Shown: positions 1 through 8,818, counted from the first letter of the stretch. The stretch: 40,239 bases of DNA from Candidatus Omnitrophota bacterium (GCA_015232535.1 JADFZM010000006.1:1-40239), one strand, 5' to 3'. Numbers and translations: made by a program. Notes: generated by a model not told the origin, from the sequence alone.

Positions 1-70
1 ATACGCCTTTTTTTAAAGCTTTAAAATCAATTTACACACAATCTAATATACAACCTTAAAAAAGACCGGT

Positions 71-99
71 TTGACAAATGCCCGTTCGCATAGTATTCT
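71..99 (+). promoter_or_regulatory. Candidate sigma70 promoter
   Basis: TTGACA at 71-76 is a perfect -35 box. It is followed after exactly 17 bases by TATTCT at 94-99, a 4/6 match to the -10 consensus. Transcription would start near 106, upstream of an intrinsic terminator and then of the histidine kinase gene. The -35 match is strong and the -10 is ordinary. Confidence 0.45.
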
Positions 100-133
100 T
101 TTAATAGAGTCAATTTGCAAAGATTATTAATTC

Positions 134-167
134 AAGCCACGGAATAATAGATTTCGTGGCTTTTTTT
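134..167 (+). terminator. Intrinsic terminator ahead of the histidine kinase gene
   Basis: AAGCCACG at 134-141 pairs with CGTGGCTT at 155-162. The stem extends through G-U and A-T pairs to position 145, leaving a 5-base AATAG loop, and a T7 run follows. It may end an upstream transcript from outside the window. It could also end a transcript of about 60 bases from the promoter at 71-99, which would make it an attenuator or small-RNA terminator. Confidence 0.75.
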
Positions 168-190
168 ATTGGTTTTGATAAAATAAAAAC

Positions 191-1387
191 ATGACAAACT
201 CAAACAAAAGTCGGTTCGACTATCCCTTAAAAGTTTTAGTGGTTGAGGACAATGAGGTCGATAAGAAAGTTATAGAATCAATGCTTAACGACCCAACGTC
301 CTCAATCTCCTACATTAAATTAACCAACACCCTAAACTCCGCGTTAAAAATCCTCAAAGAATCTAAATTCGACGCGGTTGTGCTCGATTTAAACCTTCCC
401 GATAGCAAGGGCGTAGGAACCCTCGAGAAACTCAATAAAAGGTTCCCGGAAATTGCGATAATAGTAAATACCGGCGCATATGAGGACGAATTGGGCCTAC
501 AGACCCTTACCCTAGGCGCTCAGGACTTCCTGGTAAAGGGCCGGTATACTTCATATGTCCTTAATAAAGTCCTGCATTATTGTTTAGAAAGAAAGAGGGC
601 GGAGGTTGAACTTAAACGGGCTTACGCACAGCTTAAAGAAACCCAAGGGCAATTAGTCCAGGCCGAGAAAATGAAAGTTGTCGGAGGCCTCGCCAGCGGT
701 ATTGCCCATGAAGTGAAAAATCCTCTTTCAACCATCCTTTACGGAGTTACATATCTTATTCAACAGTTGAAATCCCCCTCTAGAGATGTAGAAACTGTTT
801 TGACCAATATCAAAGAGGCGACTAATAAAGCGAACAATATAATAACAGGACTTTTGGATTTCGCCAGCCTTTCAAAAGTAGACAGAGAAAAAGCCGACCT
901 AAATCATGTGATCGAGCGGGCCCTGGCTTTGGCTTCCCATTTGATCTCCAAGAATAAAATCAATGTCGTAAAGAAATATCAAACAACATTGCCCAAGATA
1001 AACATAGATGTAAACCGTATCGAGCAGGTTTTAATTAATCTTATCCTGAATTCTGTTTACGCTATGCCGAAAGGAGGTAAAATAGTATTAATTTCCAAAT
1101 CTGAAATATTAAACGAGAACATGCCCGAAATCCCCTTAGAAGATCGTGATAAATTCGAGCCCGGGGATGAGGTAGCCGTTATTAGCATAGAAGATAGCGG
1201 CTGCGGCCTATCTCAAGAAGTGTCGAAGCAATTATTTGACCCTTTCTTTACAACAAGGCGGGCAAAGGGAGGGACCGGACTAGGTTTATCGGTATCTAAG
1301 AATATCATGGCTATACACGAAGGAAGCATATCAGTTAAAAATAAAAAGACCGGCGGAGCAATAGCTAAGATAATTTTAAAGATTTAG
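191..1387 (+). CDS. Hybrid receiver-sensor histidine kinase
   Basis: This is a soluble signalling kinase with no membrane segment. The N-terminal receiver domain (about residues 14-128) has the acidic pair D20/N21, phosphoacceptor D66 in VVLDLNLPDS and conserved K116. A short helical linker (135-162) leads to a HisKA domain with the phosphorylated H173 in ASGIAHEVKNPLS. A HATPase_c domain follows, with N287 in the N box, DSGCG at 335-339 and GTGLGLS at 361-367. A receiver placed before the kinase suggests that an upstream phosphate source controls kinase activity. A single-receiver protein starts 22 bases downstream and is the obvious partner. No clear Shine-Dalgarno sequence precedes the ATG. 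Confidence 0.9.
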   Translation: MTNSNKSRFDYPLKVLVVEDNEVDKKVIESMLNDPTSSISYIKLTNTLNSALKILKESKFDAVVLDLNLPDSKGVGTLEKLNKRFPEIAIIVNTGAYEDELGLQTLTLGAQDFLVKGRYTSYVLNKVLHYCLERKRAEVELKRAYAQLKETQGQLVQAEKMKVVGGLASGIAHEVKNPLSTILYGVTYLIQQLKSPSRDVETVLTNIKEATNKANNIITGLLDFASLSKVDREKADLNHVIERALALASHLISKNKINVVKKYQTTLPKINIDVNRIEQVLINLILNSVYAMPKGGKIVLISKSEILNENMPEIPLEDRDKFEPGDEVAVISIEDSGCGLSQEVSKQLFDPFFTTRRAKGGTGLGLSVSKNIMAIHEGSISVKNKKTGGAIAKIILKI

Positions 1388-1409
1388 CCCAAAAAGAGAG
1401 GAGGTAACT

Positions 1410-1781
1410 TTGGCCAGAAGAAAAATTCTGATCATCGATGATGAAAAAGGATTTACCTCCATGTTACGCTTGAATCTCGAATCGACCGGGGTTTATGAAG
1501 TGTTTGAAGAAAATAATCCAATTAAAGCCATGAATGCCGCCCTTGAACACAATCCCGATCTTATACTGTTGGATATCGTAATGCCGAACAAAGAAGGCCC
1601 TGATGTAGCGGTAGAGTTAAGAAGCAATCAAAAGCTTAAAACTGTTCCGATCATTTTCTTGACAGCCACAGTCAGGCAAAGCGAAGTAGACTCAGAAGGT
1701 GGATATATCGGAGGGCATCATTTTATAGCCAAGCCGAGCAATCTGCCTGCTTTATTGGAATCAATAGAAAGAAATATTTAA
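1410..1781 (+). CDS. Single-domain response regulator (CheY-like receiver)
   Basis: The 123-residue protein is one receiver domain with no output domain. It has the acidic pair D10/D11, phosphoacceptor D55 in LILLDIVMP, T85 in FLTAT and K108 in AKPS. The start is TTG, chosen because a strong AGAGGAGGT Shine-Dalgarno lies just upstream and the product then begins directly with the first receiver strand. Its position right after the hybrid kinase suggests that it accepts or relays phosphate from that kinase. Without a DNA-binding or enzymatic output it must act by protein contact, as in CheY or Spo0F. The target cannot be read from this window. Confidence 0.88.
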   Translation: MARRKILIIDDEKGFTSMLRLNLESTGVYEVFEENNPIKAMNAALEHNPDLILLDIVMPNKEGPDVAVELRSNQKLKTVPIIFLTATVRQSEVDSEGGYIGGHHFIAKPSNLPALLESIERNI

Positions 1782-1972
1782 ACTGGTTTTAATAATTACC
1801 GGAATTTCCCTCCGCGAAAGTTAAATCAAAGCTTTTTCTTCCATAAAAATACCAAGTTGATGAAAAATTAAGAATAGGCCAAAAAGAAAACGCTTTCAAC
1901 ATCTTTAATATATTGTCCTGCAATAGCTTACATAAAATAGCTTAATTTTGTCCCCTCTTGTAATATTTTATA

Positions 1973-2012
1973 CAAAGTGTTATACTTTGCTTCCTGTTTA
2001 TAATATTATAAT
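1973..2012 (+). promoter_or_regulatory. Candidate promoter and operator upstream of the TPR/coiled-coil gene
   Basis: The 260-base gap 1782-2041 is AT-rich. It holds a 17-base near-perfect palindrome CAAAGTGTTATACTTTG at 1973-1989 and two perfect TATAAT boxes at 1999-2004 and 2007-2012. No good -35 is placed for either box. The palindrome sits where the -35 region would be, so an operator or activator site is plausible. A Shine-Dalgarno AGAGGA lies just before the ATG at 2042. Confidence 0.35.
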
Positions 2013-2041
2013 CATATAACTTTTACACTCAGAGGAAAAGT

Positions 2042-3877
2042 ATGAAAACGCCACGGACAATCTTTTTTGTATTAACTTTTTTATTCTTATCGTTCCAGCT
2101 TATTTATTCCGCAGAAAAAGGATCTGAAAGCGCGCAAAGTTTCTCCGAACAAGGCATACTGCTATATAAATCAGGAGATGTAAAAGGAGCTATTGACCGC
2201 TTCAGCCGTTCGCTTCTTTTAGACCCGCATAATAAAACTTCTCAAAACAACCTTATTGCTATCAGCACGAACGAAGACCTTAACGCCAAACAGAAATTAA
2301 ATCTTTTTCTCCTTGAGGATTTGATAACCCGAATAAAAGACCTAAAAGATAGGATTGATTACTTTACCAATAAAAGAGACTCATTAGCCGATGACATTAT
2401 CGCCAAAGGATATAAGCAACAGCTTTTAGAAGAAGAGCTAGACAACATCATGAATTATGCAGTTAATTCCAAAGAGTTCATGCAATATTCAAATACCGAC
2501 AATTCGCTTGACTCAAGCAACCCCCTTGAGGAGGTCAACAGTTCTTTGCTTAAAGTAAAGGAACAGCTTTCTCAAAAAGTAAGCTATTTGAAAAATCAGC
2601 TTGATTTTCTCCGCAATACAAATAAAGAAACATTTTCTAAAGAAAAAGATGAAGTTTTATTGGCGCAGGAGAAAAAAGCACTCGAAAGGCGGGAATATTG
2701 GGATTATTTAAATAAAATCTCGGAAGACAATTCCTTATCTGTCCAAACAGGGCCGATCAAAGTTTCGGATAAAGGGAACACAACCAGCGAATTAAGCTTT
2801 TTGGACCTGAAAAATAAGGCCATAACTCCTGAAGAAGATATAAATTTATTAAAGCAGGCCTTATCATCGCTGCGAAACCAGGTCAACGGCCTTCAGAAGA
2901 ATATCGATGATAAAGACAAGAAGGTTACGCAACTTTCCAGCCAGATAGTCAATTTTGCCGTTAAATTGGACGAAAAAGAAGGGTTGCTCACAAGCAAAGC
3001 CGGCGACTTAGCCATGATCAACAAGGATTTTCAGGAACTTCAAGCCCGCTTTGAGGCCGGACAAAAGGCTATACAGGAAAAAGACACAGAGATCGAAGCC
3101 CTGAAAAAATCCCTGGAAGAGAATGAAGCAAAAGAAGCTCCTGTAGCTCAAGCCGCATTAGCAGAAGCTCAATTTGAACAAGACAAGAAAATCGTGGAGC
3201 TAAACGGAGTTCTCGAAAGTTACCGGGCAAAACTCGGAAAGGCCGATACCGCGATCAAAGAAAGAGAATCTAAGATCTCCAGCCTTTCAAATAACTTAGC
3301 CGAATTACAAAAGAAATTCGAACAGAATCGGCATTCGGTGATAATTACCGACCGAACAGTGTCTAAAAAAGACAAAGAAATAACTGCTTTAAAAAGTGCC
3401 ATAGACCGGATGCGCAATGACTCGACCAGCAAAAATGAAAAATTACAGAATATAATCAAAGAGAAATACGCTAAGATTGAAGAACTTGCCGGGGTTTTAG
3501 ATATTTATAAAAACAAGCTTTTAGACGCCAACTCCATTATTAAAGAAAAAGCCCTTAACATTCAGTCACTCGAACAGCAATTAACCCTTGTACAGGCAAA
3601 ATTATCCGAAAAAGACGAGGTCATTAAAAAAACCAACGCCAACTTGCATTCCCTGGAAACCCAGCTGCAGGAAGTGCAAGACCGCCTTTTGGAAATCAAA
3701 GATTCCGGCACCCAAACCCAAAGCCGCAATCCCTGGATAGAGGACGAGATCGCCTCGCTCAAAGAGAAGATCGGAAACTTAAACGAGCTTATAAAACAGG
3801 AACTGCGGGAGTTTGAGAAGATCAACGGAAATCTTCCCCAACAAGAGATTGAAAATCTAGACAATCTTCTTGAATAA
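2042..3877 (+). CDS. Secreted or membrane-tethered TPR and coiled-coil protein
   Basis: The function is not recognised. Residues 1-23 form a signal peptide or N-terminal anchor ending near YSAEKG. A single TPR-like unit follows at about residues 31-69 (GILLYKSGDVKGAIDRFSRS, then LDPHN). From about residue 85 to the end the protein is almost entirely heptad-rich coiled coil, heavy in K, E, L, Q and S, and broken by a short region near residues 195-260. No catalytic motif is visible. It probably sits in the periplasm or envelope as an elongated dimer or scaffold. It resembles the larger coiled-coil protein at 11161-14595 in overall design. The Deg-type protease starts 28 bases downstream and may share its transcript. 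Confidence 0.7.
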   Translation: MKTPRTIFFVLTFLFLSFQLIYSAEKGSESAQSFSEQGILLYKSGDVKGAIDRFSRSLLLDPHNKTSQNNLIAISTNEDLNAKQKLNLFLLEDLITRIKDLKDRIDYFTNKRDSLADDIIAKGYKQQLLEEELDNIMNYAVNSKEFMQYSNTDNSLDSSNPLEEVNSSLLKVKEQLSQKVSYLKNQLDFLRNTNKETFSKEKDEVLLAQEKKALERREYWDYLNKISEDNSLSVQTGPIKVSDKGNTTSELSFLDLKNKAITPEEDINLLKQALSSLRNQVNGLQKNIDDKDKKVTQLSSQIVNFAVKLDEKEGLLTSKAGDLAMINKDFQELQARFEAGQKAIQEKDTEIEALKKSLEENEAKEAPVAQAALAEAQFEQDKKIVELNGVLESYRAKLGKADTAIKERESKISSLSNNLAELQKKFEQNRHSVIITDRTVSKKDKEITALKSAIDRMRNDSTSKNEKLQNIIKEKYAKIEELAGVLDIYKNKLLDANSIIKEKALNIQSLEQQLTLVQAKLSEKDEVIKKTNANLHSLETQLQEVQDRLLEIKDSGTQTQSRNPWIEDEIASLKEKIGNLNELIKQELREFEKINGNLPQQEIENLDNLLE

Positions 3878-3905
3878 TAATTACCCCGTGGCATAATATG
3901 CCTCA

Positions 3906-5405
3906 ATGAAGAAATTGCATTATCTACTTTCCTTATTTCTTTTCTTTTTACTGACGATTAACGTCCAAAGTGCCGACATTACCGATTCGGTAATAAAAGT
4001 TTTTGCCACAAAAAACCCCATGGATTACCTCAAGCCATGGCAATCAAAAGGCATCGGACAGGCTGGCGGTTCAGGATGTATTATCGAAGGCAATAAGATA
4101 ATGACTAACGCCCATGTGGTTCAGGATAGCACCTTTGTCCAAGTCAAAAAGAATGCCGACCCAAAGAAGTATACCGCCAAAATCGAATCAATATGCTACG
4201 ATTGCGATTTAGCCATATTAAGTGTAGAGGATAAATCGTTTTTCGAGAATGCAAAGCCGCTTGATTTCGGCCAACTCCCAAACCTTCAGGATACGGTAAC
4301 AGTTTTAGGTTATCCGACAGGAGGGGATGAGCTTTCAATAACCAAAGGCGTCGTATCACGCATCGAAATAATCAACTATGCCCAAAGCAATCGTAAACTC
4401 CTCGGGGTTCAGATCGATGCGCCGATAAATCCCGGGAACAGCGGAGGTCCGGTAACCTCCGAGGACAAAGTGGTCGGAATAGCAATGCAGAATTTGACCG
4501 GAAGCCAGAACATAGGCTATATAATACCTGTCCCGGTAATAGAACATTTCCTCTCGGACATCAAAGACGGCACATATGACGGGTTCCCGCTTTTAGGCAT
4601 TGAGTTTCAGGAAAGCGAGAACAAAACAGCTAAAGAGTATTACAAGATAAACGAAAAACAAGGCGGCGTTATCATAACCAAGGTACTGCCTTTTTCCCCC
4701 TCTGAGGGTTTATTAAAAGAGGGGGACATACTGCTTGAAATAGACGGGACACCCATCGCCGAAGACGGGACTTTTGTTTTACGCAGTAATGAACGGCTAC
4801 TTTTGACCCACCTTATAAACAAAAAACAACAAGGGGAGAACATAAAACTTAAGATCATCCGAAACGGAGAAACGGTAGAACTCTCCGCCGAAGGGAAAAA
4901 CTTCTCCCCCTTGGTCCCGTACCCTAACTATTCGCCTAAGCCGTCCTATTATATTTTCGGAGGATTAGTCTTCAGCGTGCTCACAACAGACCTGATCGAA
5001 GCCTACGGCAGTAAGTGGTGGGAACAGGCCCCTTTGGATTTCCTTTCTTTTCTTATAGGAAAAGACCGGCTTAACAAGGAGAACAAAAAAGAACTGGTTG
5101 TTCTCTTAAGCGTCCTTCCCGACGATATAAACGCCGGGTATCACGGCCAGAATAATGACATTATAAGCAGGATAAACGGCCAAAGTTTTTCCTCCTTTGA
5201 AGAGTTCGTAAAATTAGTGGATGAGGGCAAGAAAAATTCGGCTTATACGATATTCGATACCGAGAACTCATACAAAATAATCCTTTCTAATAAAGATATC
5301 GATTTAATAACACAGGAAATTACAAAAAGAAATAATATACCGAGCCAATACTCCGATGACGTTAAAACCTGGATCAGCGAAAACACCTCCGCAAAAACAG
5401 AATAA
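3906..5405 (+). CDS. Deg/HtrA-family periplasmic serine protease with PDZ domains
   Basis: This is an exported protein-quality-control protease. A signal peptide covers residues 1-22 (ends NVQSA). The trypsin-like domain (about 25-220) carries the complete triad: H70 in TNAHVV, D101 in YDCDLAIL and S179 in NPGNSGGP. A PDZ domain follows at about 225-325 (GVIITKVLPFSPSEGLLKEGD then ILLEIDG). A second, more diverged PDZ-like region lies near 380-470. At 499 residues with two PDZ regions it has DegP/DegQ-like proportions, although the sequence style is closer to plant-type Deg proteases. A 13-base palindrome GGCATAATATGCC at 3890-3902 sits directly before the ATG and no Shine-Dalgarno is seen. 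Confidence 0.9.
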   Translation: MKKLHYLLSLFLFFLLTINVQSADITDSVIKVFATKNPMDYLKPWQSKGIGQAGGSGCIIEGNKIMTNAHVVQDSTFVQVKKNADPKKYTAKIESICYDCDLAILSVEDKSFFENAKPLDFGQLPNLQDTVTVLGYPTGGDELSITKGVVSRIEIINYAQSNRKLLGVQIDAPINPGNSGGPVTSEDKVVGIAMQNLTGSQNIGYIIPVPVIEHFLSDIKDGTYDGFPLLGIEFQESENKTAKEYYKINEKQGGVIITKVLPFSPSEGLLKEGDILLEIDGTPIAEDGTFVLRSNERLLLTHLINKKQQGENIKLKIIRNGETVELSAEGKNFSPLVPYPNYSPKPSYYIFGGLVFSVLTTDLIEAYGSKWWEQAPLDFLSFLIGKDRLNKENKKELVVLLSVLPDDINAGYHGQNNDIISRINGQSFSSFEEFVKLVDEGKKNSAYTIFDTENSYKIILSNKDIDLITQEITKRNNIPSQYSDDVKTWISENTSAKTE

Positions 5406-6345
5406 ATTGCAGAAAAAAGAAGCCGGCCCCGGCTTGGCTTTGTTCGTTAAAGGATTATTTATCGGGCTGGGCAACCTAACCAGCGGCATTCCTTTAGCCA
5501 CCATAATATTTTCTTTATCTTTCTACGAAGATTTTATCACCTTTCTTAAGAAAACCTCCTCTTTTAGCAATATTACTTTGCTTCTTAACAAAGACAAAGA
5601 AAAAGCAAACAAAGCAAATAAACCGAAGCTATTCTTTTCCTTTACCGCCGGACTACTCATCGGGGCCTTAGCTTTGCCTAAACTTTTTGGGGCACTAATG
5701 CTGAGTAAGCCAGTATATTTTAACGCACTGTATTTCGGGTTTGTTTCCGCCTCGCTTATCATGATATCACGTAACATCAAGCCCTGGACCAAAAGCAACC
5801 TTCTCATCCTTATATCAACATCAGCCGTAACTTTTCTTTTATTCAGGATAGAGCCTTTTACAATTCCGAACCATATTCCTTTACTTGTTATCATGGGTCT
5901 CGCCGCATCCTTATCGGCCTTGCTTCCCGGATTATCGGGCACGTTCATCCTTGCTTTCCTGGGACAATATTATTATTTAATGGATATTTTTCATAACAGA
6001 AGCATTGCTTTAATAGCGCTCTTTATCGCCGGAATACTCCTAGGGATTTACAGCTTCTCCCGATTGATATCAGCTTTTGTGTCTAAGCGCCCCGTAAAAT
6101 CCCGGATAATTTTTATGGGCATGGTAATCGGCTCAATTTACAAGATCTGGCCATGGCATTATCCTACAAACGCTGTTATCCTTGAGGGGGGAAGGCCAAT
6201 CCCTCTTCAGGTAAGATGTTTTATCCCGACAAACTATCAAGCCGATACGATAATTACCGCTGCTCTTCTTGTTTTCGGCTTTATATCCGCAATACTCTTT
6301 CATCTATATCTAAGCAATGCTCGGCCCGGCCATGAAGAAAATTGA
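5356..6345 (+). CDS. DUF368 / PopT-like polyprenyl-phosphate transporter
   Basis: This is a polytopic membrane protein of about 8-9 segments. DUF368 proteins are implicated in returning undecaprenyl phosphate across the membrane for envelope synthesis. The second half keeps the family motif LLPGLSGTFILAFLGQYY (about residues 193-211). The equivalent first motif, normally close to ADxVPGVSGG, is degenerate here (KGLFIGLGNLTSGIPLATI, about 32-50). The ATG used lies inside the protease gene, overlapping it by 50 bases without a good Shine-Dalgarno. A TTG at 5407, just past the protease stop, is an equally possible start and would remove a charged 17-residue tail. The overlap implies co-transcription with the protease. 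Confidence 0.78.
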   Translation: MTLKPGSAKTPPQKQNKLQKKEAGPGLALFVKGLFIGLGNLTSGIPLATIIFSLSFYEDFITFLKKTSSFSNITLLLNKDKEKANKANKPKLFFSFTAGLLIGALALPKLFGALMLSKPVYFNALYFGFVSASLIMISRNIKPWTKSNLLILISTSAVTFLLFRIEPFTIPNHIPLLVIMGLAASLSALLPGLSGTFILAFLGQYYYLMDIFHNRSIALIALFIAGILLGIYSFSRLISAFVSKRPVKSRIIFMGMVIGSIYKIWPWHYPTNAVILEGGRPIPLQVRCFIPTNYQADTIITAALLVFGFISAILFHLYLSNARPGHEEN

Positions 6346-7036
6346 AGTAAATGCCAAGGCGGTTATATTCGACATGGATGGGGTGATCACCAATACCATG
6401 CCGGAACATTATCTCGCCTGGAAGAAAGTCTTCTACCGCCGCGGAATAAAGATCAGTAAATTTGATGTATATTGCAGGGAAGGACAAAGAGGGATAACTG
6501 GGGTGAGGGAAATATTTTCCAAATACAGCAAAAACCCGGTTAGCGACAGTGTCCTTCGCGCTATACTTAAAGAAAAAGAAGAGACCTTTAAAAAAATATT
6601 GAAGAGGCGCTTTGTGAGAGGTTCTTGCGATTTTCTTAAGTATTTATGTAGGTCGGGTTTTAAATTAGCGCTGGTTACAGGAACATCCCGACATGAAGTG
6701 CATAAAATACTGCCTAAATCAATTTATGACCTGTTTTCCGTTATCATAACCGGCAGTGACGTACGCTTCGGCAAACCCCATCCCGAACCGTTTAGAAAAG
6801 CGCTGACAAAATTAGCTGTTGATAAGAATGAGGCGATTGTCATCGAAAATGCCCCATACGGCATAGAATCCGCGCAAAGAGCCGGACTGTTCTGCATAGC
6901 CATTGAAACGTCTTTACCCAAATCATTCCTTAAAAAAGCTGACTTAATATTCCCTTCGATATCCGTCTTGAGAAATCGCCTGTCCCTAAAAATCCCGCAG
7001 ACCCCTAATCAAGCAGTAAATCACCACAAACCCTAA
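6332..7036 (+). CDS. HAD-superfamily hydrolase, beta-phosphoglucomutase/phosphatase-like
   Basis: The 234-residue enzyme has all four HAD motifs. Motif I is FDMDGVITNT with nucleophile D14 and acid/base D16. Motif II is the T in LVTGTSR (about residue 115). Motif III is the K in FGKPHPEPF. Motif IV is the acidic region of VIENAPYGIESA. An alpha-helical cap lies between motifs I and II, as in beta-phosphoglucomutase and small sugar-phosphate phosphatases. The substrate is unknown. I prefer the ATG at 6332 over 6317 because the product then begins MKKIEVNAKAVIFDMDG, as is usual in the family. The gene overlaps the DUF368 gene by 14 bases, so it probably ends the same transcript. The C-terminal basic tail is not conserved-looking. 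Confidence 0.85.
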   Translation: MKKIEVNAKAVIFDMDGVITNTMPEHYLAWKKVFYRRGIKISKFDVYCREGQRGITGVREIFSKYSKNPVSDSVLRAILKEKEETFKKILKRRFVRGSCDFLKYLCRSGFKLALVTGTSRHEVHKILPKSIYDLFSVIITGSDVRFGKPHPEPFRKALTKLAVDKNEAIVIENAPYGIESAQRAGLFCIAIETSLPKSFLKKADLIFPSISVLRNRLSLKIPQTPNQAVNHHKP

Positions 7037-7348
7037 ATCCCTAAAGGCAATGAAGCACTATTCGGCTTTTTGCCCAAAGCACACCAAATATCCACACCAA
7101 AATTATTTTTTCGCTGTCTGAGTTGTATTTGTTTTGGAATATGCTATCCTTTAGCCGTTGAATGCAAGGCTGACGAAAAGTAAAGCCTCATGAAAATTGG
7201 TGGAGCCCAAAGATAATGGGTCATTAAGAATAGTATCCGTTAACCAAATCAAAAATAAATAAAGTTATAACCTTTCCATTATTAATAAATGATTTATTTG
7301 TTTCAATATATTTGATAGCAAAATCTTTTAAAACAGGAGGAAGTTATC
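7037..7348 (+). other. Intergenic leader with two small hairpins
   Basis: No gene is seen in these 312 bases. At 7167-7188 AGGCT pairs with AGCCT around a 12-base loop containing GACGAAAAG. At 7205-7221 GCCCA pairs with TGGGT around a 7-base loop. ATGA at 7190-7193 can pair with TCAT at 7221-7224 to enclose the second hairpin. This compact structured stretch lies about 125 bases before a strong AGGAGGAAG Shine-Dalgarno. No known riboswitch class fits convincingly. No clear promoter pair was found. Confidence 0.3.
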
Positions 7349-8818
7349 ATGACATGTAGAATCAAAAAGTTTTCAGGTTGCTTAATAGTAATATGCTTTT
7401 GTATTGTATTTCTTACGATATCCGGTGCAAGAGCCGGTGTGGTTACCCCAACAAATCTTTCACAAGATCCGTCTGTAGAAAGCGCCTACTCTTCATCAAC
7501 GGAAGAGCTAGTGGTTTGGCTGTCCGGGTGGCCTTCCGGTATTGTTTTATACGATTTAGTCACCGGCACTAAAACAACTATATCGGATGATGGGACTTGG
7601 CATGATTTCGCGGTTGTTTCCGGAAAATTAGTTGTATTCACTAAACAACAGTATTATGGCTCAGGAAATTATGCTATATTTGGTTGCGTATATGACAGGG
7701 AGACTGGTCAATGCCCTGTTAATAGATTAACAAGCTATGCGCATCAAAGTAAGTATTGGTCTCCCGATCTCTCCGGCAATAAAATTGTCTGGCATGACCA
7801 TATCTCTAGCAGGAACATGTATGGAGAATATGTCAACGGCTCGCTAACTAATGTTAGAATTCTCACAGAAAACGTGGGGTGGTTTACAGATCCTAAAATC
7901 GAAGGAAACTTGGTGGTTTGGAATGAAGATTTAACAAACCCCTATACACGATTCAATATTTACGCCTTAGATATCAACGATCCTCTCTTAAGAAGAATTC
8001 CGATTGATAATACCTCGGGACGACGCAACGAAAATGCAAATATTTCTGGTAACGAAATTATATGGATAAGCAGGGATGCTATATCCCTTGAGGACTCGAA
8101 AATTGAGAGGTGTTTATATAATGTCAAAACAGAGTCATGTGATATCCGGGAAACTGTCACTGATCCTAACATAGGAAACGGTTATACTTGGTGGTATCCG
8201 GAAGTATCGGGCAAATATATGACTTATGTCAGCCATAATAATGAGGGAGTATATGATACTTATCTAATGAATTTATATTCCAAAAAGCCGATATTGCTTT
8301 CTACTGATGATGGAATAAGTCAATTTCAGCCCAAGGTTTGGCAAAGAGCCTATTCATATATGGATTGCCTCACCGCACCCAGTGATTGTAATCCGGCCGA
8401 GATATTTTATAATAAATATGTCGTAGAGGGCACCGAGCATTATGGCAAAACGACCACCGGAACCTGCCATGATCCTATAAAAATAGATACAACCAAGGAG
8501 TTTTCTGAAGGAGATCAATCTTTGACTATTATCTCTACGGGGGCACCGGCTAATCGACCGGCTTGGGTTTTAGTGGGTAAGCAAAATCTTTCCGGAAAAG
8601 AAGAGGACGGTTATACTTCTTATGTCGATATGATAGCTACACATCTTCCTATTCAAACAACTAGCGATTTGACAGGAAAGATTGAAGTAACGATAGATAA
8701 TCCGGCAGGCAAGGCTATTCAGATCGTAGTAGACTTACCTGAGGGATGTGGTAACTCTACTCACAGTGCAAGCCAGGGACTTAAGGTAAAAAGCTTATTG
8801 AATAAGAAACTTAATTAA
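7349..8818 (+). CDS. Secreted TolB-like beta-propeller protein
   Basis: This is an exported protein of unknown role. Residues 1-29 are a signal peptide ending at the AxA-type site GARA. The body holds recurring propeller-blade signatures of the form 'xISGxxIVW': residues 53-58, 91-97, 141-149, 184-191, 231-239 and 286-293. Each is followed by a strand ending in Y-x-L/V-x (for example RFNIYALDIN at 201-210). From about residue 365 there is a separate all-beta C-terminal domain with several cysteines. Such propellers usually bind proteins or carbohydrates at the cell surface. It stands alone between non-coding gaps, has a strong AGGAGGAAG Shine-Dalgarno, and is richer in AT-ending codons than the genes around it, which hints at a different origin. 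Confidence 0.75.
   Translation: MTCRIKKFSGCLIVICFCIVFLTISGARAGVVTPTNLSQDPSVESAYSSSTEELVVWLSGWPSGIVLYDLVTGTKTTISDDGTWHDFAVVSGKLVVFTKQQYYGSGNYAIFGCVYDRETGQCPVNRLTSYAHQSKYWSPDLSGNKIVWHDHISSRNMYGEYVNGSLTNVRILTENVGWFTDPKIEGNLVVWNEDLTNPYTRFNIYALDINDPLLRRIPIDNTSGRRNENANISGNEIIWISRDAISLEDSKIERCLYNVKTESCDIRETVTDPNIGNGYTWWYPEVSGKYMTYVSHNNEGVYDTYLMNLYSKKPILLSTDDGISQFQPKVWQRAYSYMDCLTAPSDCNPAEIFYNKYVVEGTEHYGKTTTGTCHDPIKIDTTKEFSEGDQSLTIISTGAPANRPAWVLVGKQNLSGKEEDGYTSYVDMIATHLPIQTTSDLTGKIEVTIDNPAGKAIQIVVDLPEGCGNSTHSASQGLKVKSLLNKKLN

Noticed and set aside
7141-7260. A c-di-GMP-I (GEMM) riboswitch before the propeller gene
   Set aside because: Purine-rich pieces and a GAAA run look suggestive, but the conserved core segments are not in the right order or pairing.
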